This document shows, piece after piece, positions 1 to 17,900 of a stretch of 64,000 nt of DNA; the stretch's first letter is position 1; every line of letters begins with the position of its first letter. Source of the DNA: Phoronis australis (lineage: Eukaryota; Phoronida; Phoronidae). The notes below the pieces were generated by a model that worked only from the letters and a program-made list of their open reading frames with translations, had not been told where the DNA came from and searched no databases. The stretch lies in NCBI GenBank assembly GCA_002633005.1, contig NMRA01000328.1, positions 61,195 through 125,194 of the forward strand, given 5' to 3'. A program made the position numbers and the translations under genes.

Positions 1-167
1 GAAAAGAAATTGGCGGGAAGCGCTTGCCTCCTAAAACGTCACTTCCGGAAAAGCGGACGAATAATTAATAAAATTACGAAAAGCTGTAATTAAGTGAAAA
101 ATATGTCTAGGATAACCAACCAACCTTATTTTAGCTCAAAATGACATGGAAAAAGGTTGCCTTCGCC

Positions 168-364
168 TTTAAGTATTCTATTTTCACTCTTGATGACGTC
201 AGCCGCTGCGTGGTGTAGTGGTTAAGGTCGGCGACCAGGAAACTAAAGGTACCGGGTTCGACTCCGTCCTCGGTTTCCCGCCAAATCGTTATCTCACTAG
301 TGAGATAACTTTATGGGTTATTACACGGTTGTATCTGCCATTTGACGCTAATATTGTGGTATAA
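168..364 (+). mobile_element. tRNA-derived SINE-like unit, copy 1
   Basis: Pol III boxes are visible: A-box TGGTGTAGTGG at 211-221 and B-box GGTTCGACTCC at 255-265. A body follows with a perfect palindrome, GTTATCTCACTAGTGAGATA plus AC (289-310). The homologous inverse copy at 30667-30861 defines the ends. The arms do not pair as a working tRNA. Confidence 0.75.
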
Positions 365-2232
365 AGTTTATTCTAATGCACGTTTTTAATCATAAAGCTA
401 ATTTTGACGCGATAACTAAGGCTGCCAAAACAACTTGACGTCCGAAAGTCCGAGTAATAACAACTTTCGATGACAAATGCAACATTTGATTGCTTAGTAC
501 AACTGCTGCAGTGTTTTATCTTTTGTGCGTATATTTGTCTAAATTAGTAACAACAGCCTGTTCATCATAATCCTTTTTCAATGTTTTCGAAAACGCCATT
601 TGCACTGCGCATGTGTACTTGAACTTTATCAGGAACACATTATTGGTGTGTCTTCTGATTTTGGTTATTGGCGTTTTTGTGAACAGGACCCCGGACTTAA
701 TTTTTATTTTAGTGGTGTGTATGTATAACAATAGAGGATAATATACTTTCGAAAGTTACGCTGCAATCGAAACCTTTCTTATCATATGTCTGCATACGTA
801 ACCAGGACAACCTAATCGGGTTAAAAATAAGAAGTCTGGGGTGTGTTTCTGGAATAGTTTATTGTCTTTTGACTTTCGGCCACGACAAAATGAGAAATGA
901 AAAGACATAAAATTCACTTTTGGCTATCCGCATCCACATTTCTGACTGTTGGCTTAAGTCAAAAGATAAAAACGAATAGACTTTTTGACAAACAGGCTCC
1001 AGGTGGCGAGACTGGCTTGATCATGAGTCAAATCATCAAATAGAACTGAGAAGCGATGTGCCGTGAAAATGTACCGGACATAATAACAATAATTTGGCAA
1101 AGAAACTATGTATCATCAAGCGAAGCAGTATAATCGAAGCAGAAATAGCCGCTTGGCATTGCTTTTGATGCTGTATATTCCAAAATAATGTCATGCTTTT
1201 TCCCGGCGTCTGAAAATACTATTATGTATTGAGATTTCAACAGAAGTTTGCTAGTTCCGGGTAGAGTTCAGTAACGCTAGAACCTACGCTAGGACTTCGC
1301 TAAAATCTAGCCAAAATCGCGTGTTCTCATTTCAGATACACGGCAGTATTTCACGTAATCTCGCGAAGTCTTACTTTTGTTGAAAATCATTTATTAGTTT
1401 AGGTTCCTTCTACGTTACATCGACCGCATTATTACGATTAGTTGTTTCGTTGTAATGTAACAATATGACCACGCTGCTGCCGTGATAAGAACCTGGACTA
1501 GACTATATTTTGCCGCTGGGAAGATGCCCACTCTGTTACACAGCCGGTAAGATGGAACTTCACTCCTTTAGGGGGTAAGGACAGTTAAAATGGTCCATTT
1601 GTTGAAAGGTTTCATTAAACTTCATCCTTTCGTTGTGTTTATCTCAACACAATCCTTCTGTAGAGACTATGAATCCTATAAAGTGCTTATTAATTGAATT
1701 ATAGTCGAATGAACAGCTCTTAGACAGACCGTATTCTTTTTAAGAATTTAATTCGGAAAAGACACTCTTTAGTGTGAAAACTGGCCATGAAATTAGCCCA
1801 TGTGAACGGCTCGTCCCGCATACCCGGTTCTCCTATGTAGGTAGACCTGCCGTTTTAGATTAAGTGACAGGTCGGAAAACTTTGACCCCGGGACTTTTAC
1901 ACCAGTGAAGAGTAAAGTTGCCGTTGTGGCAAAGCCGAACAACCGTATTCGGCCTGTAACTGATAGTGGCTTTACATTTAGCAAACTAGATAACAGGATT
2001 AAAGTTCTGAATTGCCGGCGTTATTAAGCTGGGTAGGTGGGACTAGAAGCGTAAATTGTAAGAACGTTAAATTGTGCATTAAGTGACTTTCAAGAAAAGT
2101 CGACGTTTGTATCATAGCAAAGCAAAGTTGTTGAAAATCAATTGATTTGTGCTATTTGAATATGATTTTTACCTTAAATGTACTTCAAAAAGAATCAGTC
2201 ATTTTTTGTGTTGATAGCTGTACAAAGTCAAA
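365..2232. other. No gene seen; 5' flank of regucalcin
   Basis: Single-copy-looking sequence with no coding signal. The open frames at 516-731 and 1793-1984 (minus) show no domain or splice context. No clear TATA box. The regucalcin transcription start is not identified. Confidence 0.6.
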
Positions 2233-9251
<7,019 letters not shown>

Positions 9252-9480
9252 GAATTTACTGTTTCAGCGTTAATGCAACAGTTCTGTCACGGATTCAATC
9301 TAGACCTCAGCGTAGTTTCTTTTCAGTTCTCTGTGAGAGCTACGTTAATAGATTTGTCTCAGTTTTAGTGCTCAACTTGTCGCTGCTGTTAAGCAATCAA
9401 TGCTCAACAAGGGAGTTTTAAAGTCCTACGCAAGGCTTGTTAGGTCAAGTAGATACAAACTGGTGGAAAACCTTCCCATT

Positions 9481-9754
9481 GCATGTGCGTACCCAGCCTT
9501 AAATATAGGGGGGGCTCGAATTTTTGGTATGTGGACCTTTTACTGAAACAAATCAACGGTGGCTAAAAAAACGGTGCCAGTAGGTTCAAGCCTACGAATT
9601 GTGCATCCGCGCCGAATTCCTGTGGACTTTGTGGACTTTTGTCACGATTACTCGGACTTTTTGTTTCACTGAGGCGGACCTTTTTGCCCAATTCGCCAAA
9701 TTGGGGGGGGGGGGGGGNTTCGTGCCCCCCGAGCCCCCCTGGGTGCGCCCATGC
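9481..9754. mobile_element. Inverted-repeat element downstream of regucalcin
   Basis: The left GCATGTGCGTACCCAG and the right CTGGGTGCGCCCATGC are near-perfect inverses enclosing 274 bases, with G-rich stretches just inside both ends and an N at 9719. Confidence 0.6.
9719..9719. other. Assembly gap (single N) in a G-run
   Basis: The N sits directly after about 16 Gs, suggesting failure to read a homopolymer. Confidence 0.9.
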
Positions 9755-9806
9755 ATTGAACTAACCAATAAACTCCGGTTCATGGTTCCATCATGTGCAA
9801 TTAGAG

Positions 9807-9949
9807 CATGGGCGGCGCAGCGCTGAAAAATGTGGGGGCTAAAGCTCCCTCAGCCCCACTTTGGTGCACCGCCTATAGACCATGTGCCGCGTATCACTGA
9901 AAAAAGTGGGGGCTATAACCCCCAGCCCCCTATGGTGCGCCGCCCATGA
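9807..9949. mobile_element. Dimeric foldback element, copy 1
   Basis: Two head-to-tail units of about 72 bases. The outer ends CATGGGCGGCGCA and TGCGCCGCCCATG are inverted, and each unit contains GTGGGGGCTA...AGCCCC. ATTAG occurs on both sides. Confidence 0.75.
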
Positions 9950-11297
9950 TTAGGGAGCTAACTCGCCGTATTAAAGAATCTGTCTATGTAAAGAATCGAT
10001 GGTTTTCAAAGATGTCTCTGCGTATGGCTTTAAACTCGGTGCTCACTAAACTCAACGCCATTACTATATATTGATAGTACGACTGTGTTCGACTGTAACC
10101 CTTCGGCTTCCGTCTTTGTCATCGAACGTTGTCTTGATTACTAAACCCGTTTTACGACATTGTGTTGTTTATCTGGCACAGAGCAATAAATAGGCTAATC
10201 CTGCAAGCATCACTAGGGTATTTACCCACAATGCAACACTTGTGTCAAGCACGTGTCGCACCAGCTTTCCCACATGCAAACTTGTGTGTCACTATCTAAC
10301 ATCCTAATCATTATGTAGTTCATCGTCGTGATGCAGGCAAACTTGTATTATTGCATTTTGAGTTACAATGCTTCCACCAATAAATTAGTGAAACTGGCAA
10401 GTACCAGTGCAGTGATAAGCAATGTGATTGTCCTTCCACTGCCAATCAATTCAGGCGTGTCTGGCATTTCGAAATGTAGGCCAGTTATGCAACGCATTTT
10501 TCTTCCTGAGACGAAAGTTCAATCCAGGCTTACTGAAAAAAGTAGGCCTATTACTTTTGTAGTCACAGGAACGTCAATAATAAATACACGAAACGTACCG
10601 AGAGTGGCGTAGATGAAGTAATATCCCACGAGACATTACTCCGCGTACCGACCGAGACCGAATAATGTCGCTTCGAAATCCTAAATTTCTTTCATTTTTT
10701 CGACAGATTTTTTAAATACTTCACCCAGACTCTTCACGTGGTGGATCACATCCTATATGTATATATACCTGCGCGTTAGGTTACAAGTTCTTCTAGTAAA
10801 AGAAAGTTTTAAATGTAACGGTTTCTTAGTTGAAAAGCGATAACAAAGATGAAAACAACGATATAATTAAGCATTTAACTTGTAACATTTCCTGAAAATT
10901 TAACAACAATATTTGATACTGTAATTACCGAGGAATCGGCGCCTGAGTTGCAGACAATATAATATTTAGCAATTGAAAACGGAGACAGAAGTGTCATATA
11001 ATTAACAGTTTTGTACCAGCTATTACGTTTAGGGCCTAACTACATGTTGAGCGTTATTTGTACTGTTGCAACTGTATTACTTTAAACTATATTCGCAAAG
11101 TTTGACGATCAAACCGGCTAACGACGTGGAGTTGACAATGACCTACCTTTTGAACTGTCAGAGGTCACAGTTGACGTAGTGCGGGAGGTGAATACGGAAA
11201 ACATTATTGCATGGCCGTATTGCACTCGACTAATTCAACGCGTATGGGATAAAGTATGAGATACATGAAACAGATAATATGTATTTTATGGAAATTA

Positions 11298-11303
11298 TTT
11301 ATT
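11298..11303 (-). terminator. Candidate polyadenylation signal of the lipase
   Basis: AATAAA on the minus strand, 516 bases after the TGA. No closer perfect hexamer was noticed. Confidence 0.4.
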
Positions 11304-11818
11304 GCACATATTGACATGAATACTTAGAGAAAATGAAATACATTACTTTAACTCAACAAAACAAGGCACACTTCTCAGAAACGTTATACATATCGACAAA
11401 TCCCTTCTGAAAAATACAGCAAGGAAACAAAGCATTTATCATTCAACTCTTTAACAAAGAATTGAACACATGAAATCTATTTCAAGCACAGGGAAACAAT
11501 TTATATGTTAATATTAAAGTCTGCGATTTAAGATTGAAATATTTTGTATTTAATAATCATGCAAATTCTGATTGTAAGATTACTTCTCTGAGTCATTCCT
11601 GGCACATAACCCATGTGAAGGCACCAACACTGAATCCTTATTACTGTCAACAACACCTCTTCCAATAAACAAGACGTTTCATTATGTAGCCTATTTCTGG
11701 TTTGATCGTGCAGCCAATTTCCAAGTGGACCCAACATTCATAGAGTTTGCACTTTGAATTAAGCATTTGAAAACCTAACACCAGTGGTTTGGGCAAATGA
11801 CATAGCCATATCAGGTGC

Positions 11819-11980
11819 TCAGTTACAAAGATTTTTTCCCTTGCCCTTTATCATGGCTATAATTTTATCATAAACCAGCTGCCTCGCATCCATCGCCCAG
11901 ATGAAATCAAGGTGATCCCATTCCTTTAAACGACAACTCTGTGCGACGTTGGGTAACTTCTTCAGTAGGGCGCTCACGTC
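11819..11980 (-). CDS. Acid lipase exon 9 (terminal)
   Basis: The acceptor is TGTTCCAG. It encodes [11 protein letters not shown], then [13 protein letters not shown] with catalytic His377, [11 protein letters not shown] and a TGA at 11821-11819. It has no start codon of its own and is absent from an ORF scan. Confidence 0.93.
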   Translation of the reverse strand, partial: DVSALLKKLPNVAQSCRLKEWDHLDFIWAMDARQLVYDKIIAMIKGKGKNLCN

Positions 11981-14900
11981 CTGGAACAGAAGCAACTATT
12001 ATGATGGCTTCCGCCGGGACCGCTATGTGACAGCCGGTCGCACTAACATCAAGAAATAACTCACTGAGCCCCTACTTTCTGTGCAAAGGCAACATGAGCA
12101 ATGTCTCTTCAAAATTCTACATTGACAAACTCATTGCTGTTAAACATGGACGCCATTACTTACTCAAGTCCCTCGAGACTTTGCAAGGTGAGTACGGCAA
12201 GCCTCACATGGCCAATCAGGTCACCTAGATGTTACTACAAGCATTAAAAATTGGGGATAAGGTCATTAGCCTTTTGAAAGTCCCCTTGCCTTGTTTTGAT
12301 ATTTCTAAAGTAATCAATGACTATTATTATCTCAGTAAAATCTTAAATTAATTGTTTACTTTGAGTAACACAAGTCCCACTTTTCTTATTTTAAGTTGCA
12401 CTTAGTAAGTAGGAACGACTTGTGTAGATGCATGACTACTTGTATTATGAATGGCTAAATAAACTATCTAACTATCGATGTGAACTCGCCCGGGATGCGA
12501 TCCGTACTGATGCAAGGCAATTGCGAGGAAAGCCAGTGTGATCACGTGCTTCGTTTGTAATGCATGGCAGGTTCGCGAAAACTTGCGAGATCTTGCTTTT
12601 CTCGGAGGATACTTGACCTGAGCTCCCTACAGACACAAGAATCTCGCGTAGGAAGCTTAATTTATGTGACCACGCGCTTCGCATGTAGTACATGGCGATA
12701 TCTCGCGAAGTCTTGCGTGATATCACACCTGGTCTCGGCAAAACGCGGCTAAACGCATACCAACAAGAAACCTAATAACGACAAAAAAATCACATGTTCT
12801 TTTGGTGTATGCATGCCATCAGAAGAGCCATTGGGCTGCAAATAACAGTTTTACTCAGACCAGTTAGCCCGAAAATAAGAAACACGAACAAGGCACTATA
12901 CGTACCAGTACATACCGAAACATAGACCCCATATGAAAACACCGCAAACCATATAAGCATAACAAATGTACAGAGAAGTTTCTTTACCTCTGGGTCCGCC
13001 AACCAGTCGTTATCACTCCAAAAGAGCACGGTAGGTACCGTCACGTTCTCCAAAGGGTAGACAGGAGGTGTTGGTTGGTCGTAATGATCCATATTCTTTT
13101 GAGCGGAACCATAATCATACTTTTGGAATTTATTTGAAGCAACCATCTGAAAGATTTGACAATTTAAACTGATGGTGACAGGTTCGTCGAATAGGTTGTC
13201 CAACACTGTTGACATTCGCTTGTTCCAGGGGATTTCGGATGTCATGGGGTGGCAAGGGGGAAACTACAGTTTTTGGATATAAATGCCCATTAAGTCCCCA
13301 ATGATAGCGTTTTTTATCGTGCTCGAGACAAGGGCTCCCTGAGTCTCCACTAAATCTTCATATCATACAGTAAAAAGATGGTGTTTTACAGATGATTTCG
13401 TCAAAATTTTATCGTACTTTTCAGAAAAATTTCAACAAAGTCGAAACAGGCAAATCAAAAATTTGAAATGGCATTGAGCATTTTTATTTATCTATACCAG
13501 AATGTTCTAATCGCAGAAAATACTAACTTCAAAATCATAAATAAGGAATTACGTCAAAACCATAAAATTTTCAAGCTCTTGTGGATCATAAACGCCAACT
13601 AGGCACAAAAACAATGCAGAAGTTTTTAGTTAGGAGCAATGAGTTATTTTCTAAAAAAAAAACAATCATGACTTTCAGCAAGGTTGCAGTATCTTCCACA
13701 GACGCACAAACATGATAAATTATGTTTCTGTATTGTATAACCTTTAAAAGGGCACCTTGGTTTAACCATACGGACCAATAGAATCCAAACTGCCACTAGT
13801 GTGTCAAAAGACTCCAACAACCAAAAAATGCTCAGAATTCATCATCGCGGAAGGTCGAGCTCACCATATAAAATGGTATCAAGAGAAAACACAGAATGAA
13901 AATTCATTATCAGTGGAAATGCAATAATGGATCTCTATGAAAATTTGACATTTTAAGAAGCATTAGAGTCCAATCATTTGGGCATCGTTTCATGCACATA
14001 ATCAGTTTGACGATTACTACCAGTAGGTAGCCCACCCTCACCGAGGTGTGCAAATCAAACGTTAACGCAGAGTTTAGTGACATACAGTGGAAAACTTTGA
14101 CAAACCTGAGCAAAATGAACCATGTTTTGAACAGATGTCCCAGACGGCGTGTGACTAAGATACACCGGAAGTCGGGTCTGAAAACGGATGAAATCCTTGT
14201 GACTTAGGATGTGAAAGAAATATCACTAGAAAGCTCAAATTCTACAAAAAACGAGCTCAATGATGATCAAACTTTCTCATCATCGATGTCAGTGAGAAGT
14301 GCACAAGCATGCTACACAAGTAGTTTGACAACGGCAATGCGCATGGGCACACCTATTAACNCAAAAGGAAGACTCCAACAACCAAAAAAATGCTCAGAAT
14401 TCATCATCGCGGAAGGTCGAGCTCACCATATAAAATGGTATCAAGAGAAAACACAGAATGAAAATTCATTATCAGTGGAAATGCAATGGATCTCTATGAA
14501 AATTTGACATTTTAAGAAGCATTAGAGTCCAATCATTTGGGCATCGTTTCATGCACATAATCAGTTTGATGATTACTACCAGTAGGTAGCCCACCCTCAC
14601 CGAGGTGTGCAAATCAAACGTTAACGCAGAGTTTAGTGACATACAGTGGAAAACTTTGACAAACCTGAGCAAAATGAACCATGTTTTGAACAGATGTCCC
14701 AGACGGCGTGTGACTAAGATACACCGGAAGTCGGGTCTGAAAACGGATGAAATCCTTGTGACTTAGGATGTGAAAGAAATATCACTAGAAAGCTCAAATT
14801 CTACAAAAAACGAGCTCAATGATGATCAAACTTTCTCATCATCGATGTCAGTGAGAAGTGCACAAGCATGCTACACAAGTAGTTTGACAACGGCAATGCG

Positions 14901-17900
14901 CATGGGCACACCTATTAACAAATGGATGGTCAACAAGAACTTACTGGGCCCGGTTAGCACAATGCTCGATACTTATTTACAACAGCAGACATAGTAGAAA
15001 CAAAATCAGCCAGATAGATCCATGTGGCGATAGGTCAATACTAAATAATTTTGGTACTAGTTATAGCTAGCAGCACTGAATACTACCTCATTGAGCTGTT
15101 TGAGGTCGAAGCCAGCTAAGACAAACAATATGTCATCACATAGAAATTTTGTCTCTGGGAGAACACACATGTGTTCGCTCAGCCAATCTATGATTTTATT
15201 GCTGGGTAGGAAGTCTCGACGGCCGAACAGATCGTACATAATACCTCTCTGAAAAGAAACGTGCGGTGTGATAAGTCTTCCAACAGAAAGTTTTACATAA
15301 AACCACAATGAATTAATTATTCAGAAAATGACTCAAAAGGTTGCAGAAAGTACGAGGACAGCAGTATTGGCCTAATTGACTTGGACCGATTGCGCAAATA
15401 CTGTTATCAATGTGAACCATGAAACACACACTGACAGCCACAAGACAATAGATTAACATATTAGGAAAATCGAAAATAACGTCAGTTATTACCTTCACCT
15501 TTTGGTAAATCGAAAAGGTAAATTACATGATTTTTCGGAAAACAACTTAATTTAACACCTTACTCACTTACATTGCCGGTTAATCTTGTAATCAATTATT
15601 ATACTTGACCAACATCTTGAACCATTTTACTTACTAAGTCCGACAAAAGCCGGATTGGACTTTTGATGTGGCCTACTGTGGTAACAGGAGCCAAAGCATA
15701 AAATGTTTTTATCTGTAAAATATAGCCGATGGAATAGCTTTAGACAAATCACACTCATGAGGCAAACAGTCGGAGAATACTGGACATACAAATTTGTGAA
15801 AATGGCTGGGACTCATAAAATAATTTTTCTAAAAATAAAAAAAAACATTAAGGACACAAACACACACAGCAGGGATCGCATAAAAATTCTGCACTCAGGA
15901 ATTCAAAACACGGAAAATAAGAACCAAGTAAACTCTTCAAATAATTATCGAATGGTGAAAACAAAATTAGGTGACCAGACAAATAAGTCGAAGGGTAAAC
16001 AAAAACAGACAAAACAATAGTAGTCACTATATACTATCAGCAGCTTAGAGTCAGACCTAACCCAGATCAAGCATTGGTTTGCATTTGTAATATCCGGTCT
16101 CATGAAGTAGAGGGAAGCAGTTAAAGAAATTGTTAGTATATTAGTGTTTACCTTCTTTGCCATATCTGGATGGTTGGCAAGATGTCCGAACATAATCATT
16201 GTTCCTTCTGAGTGGCCTACATAATACAGTTGTGACTGACCTGACTTTTCAAGCGCTAAATCAACCATTGCTGGAAGATCGTACTCCGCCATTTCGTCCC
16301 AACTAAAAATCGAATAGAGGCATGATTTATAAATCATAAATCAACGGGAAAGACGTTGGCCAAGGGTAAAACTAACGATACCGTACGATATGCAGACCGT
16401 GAGAAATAATAATCAAACTGTGGTAGTAACACTAGATAAAAACACAGACTTTCATCGTATGGAAATTTATACTGAAAAGAAACACCTTCGCACCAGTCCT
16501 ATAAACGACGTAGGATGCGAGAGGCCCTGACTCTCAGTGCACTTTTGGTAACAGTTAACAAGTTTCCCTAGTTTTAATAAAAGATTATGGATATTTTAAA
16601 GACTTGTCAACGCACTTTTGTGATTCCCAAAATATAAAACAATTGCAATGAAATGAAAACGAATAAAAACGGCACAGAAGATCGGGCATTTTGAATATCC
16701 TCCGTGATAACTTGAGTTGGAAAGTTATCAAATTGCCAAATAGGTTATGGGTTGAGGAGCAGGTTCATTTGGCGGGAAATGCGTCTAAATTACCTGAACG
16801 CCCAAAAGTCGTCTCCTTTTGGATCCAATTTGACATGTCGAGAGGAGTATTGGTTTCCTCTGTTATTTCCGAGCCACACGTCGAATCCAGCGTCCGCCAA
16901 GATATATGCTGAAACATAACCGACATATTTGCAACCGGCAAAGAAATGTCACAGATGTATCGATGAAAATGATTAGTGGAATACGTGATAAACCTGCACA
17001 ACGCGCAAACACATGAAACGTGTATATCTATAAATAGTAAACAGATTCCATGAAATAAGCTGAAGAAGAATTTAAGCCAACGTGGATATTTGAATGTTAT
17101 GTTCTTTCCGACTGTTTAGAGGAGCAAGCACTCCGTGGAAACGGCAGTTATGAGGACATGGCTACTCGGGCGTGGCATTTCGCACTAAGCCTTGTTTGAA
17201 AACACTGTGCACGAACGTCCCATAGGGTAGATGGTCACTGTGTACTCGTACTATCTATTATCACAGCGTTTATAAGTGGAAGCAGACAAGGTTCGTTTGA
17301 ATGCCCATTATGGCGTGGTACCCAAGATAAAAAATCGCGTCGTAGTCCTCGCCTACATGGTACGATTTGTCGTATACGACAATTACATACGGCAATGAGA
17401 TCGTGTAGGCAGGGCTGAAACATAGTCTGTCGCAAAAGTTGTTCTCACTACACGTTAAGCTCGTTGAACATTGACCTGACTTGTATTTAAACAAGAGCAA
17501 TGCGAAGCGTTGAAATGCGCCCACGAATGCACCGCGAATGGGGTTCGCAAAAATGTCCAATACATCTGAAAATGGGAAGTGCCATCACTTCTCTAATAGA
17601 AAACTATTTACCAAATTTCATAAAAATCTGTCAAGGAACTTTAGAGAAACAAAGGGAAATGGAAAAAAGAAATTGCCACTAGGCGACACAGCGTTCCTTG
17701 GATCCGCATAAAAGTAGACGTTGTCTATTGTTATCTTCATATAGATAGGCCTACCCTTGCTAAATTTAATAAAGATTCTACGGTGTGTTTAGGAGATACA
17801 TCTATGGGAGTACCACTAGGGGCAGCCACAGTAGTCGAAGTTATCGCCAACCGTCCTCTTCACACAGAGAACATATACGCCAGTTTTCAAAATCCTCCTT

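Larger units (their letters stand above)
9252..11818. other. Convergent intergenic region, repeats only
   Basis: It holds the 9481-9754 and 9807-9949 elements, candidate polyA signals for both genes, and otherwise AT-rich sequence without coding signal. Confidence 0.6.
13805..14919. repeat. 556-558 base direct duplication across an N, includes lipase exon 7
   Basis: Copy 1 spans 13805-14360 and copy 2 14362-14919. They differ at only a few places (an extra ATA near 13925, C/T near 14012, an A-run length). Copy 1 ends exactly at the N and copy 2 begins right after it. Confidence 0.92.

Noticed and set aside
197-275. Functional tRNA gene
   Set aside because: A- and B-boxes are present but the acceptor and anticodon arms do not pair, and a homologous inverse copy with the same body occurs at 30667-30861, so it is a SINE-like unit.
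14211-14994. Two near-identical plus-strand open frames (14211 and 14770) as a duplicated gene
   Set aside because: They are antisense to, or beside, lipase exon 7 within the duplicated block. There are no domains, and the duplication itself is probably artefactual.
16765-17001. Minus-strand ORF as the lipase exon in its annotated frame
   Set aside because: The correct reading of 16794-16908 is in another frame, which gives the [15 protein letters not shown] motif and matching splice phases.
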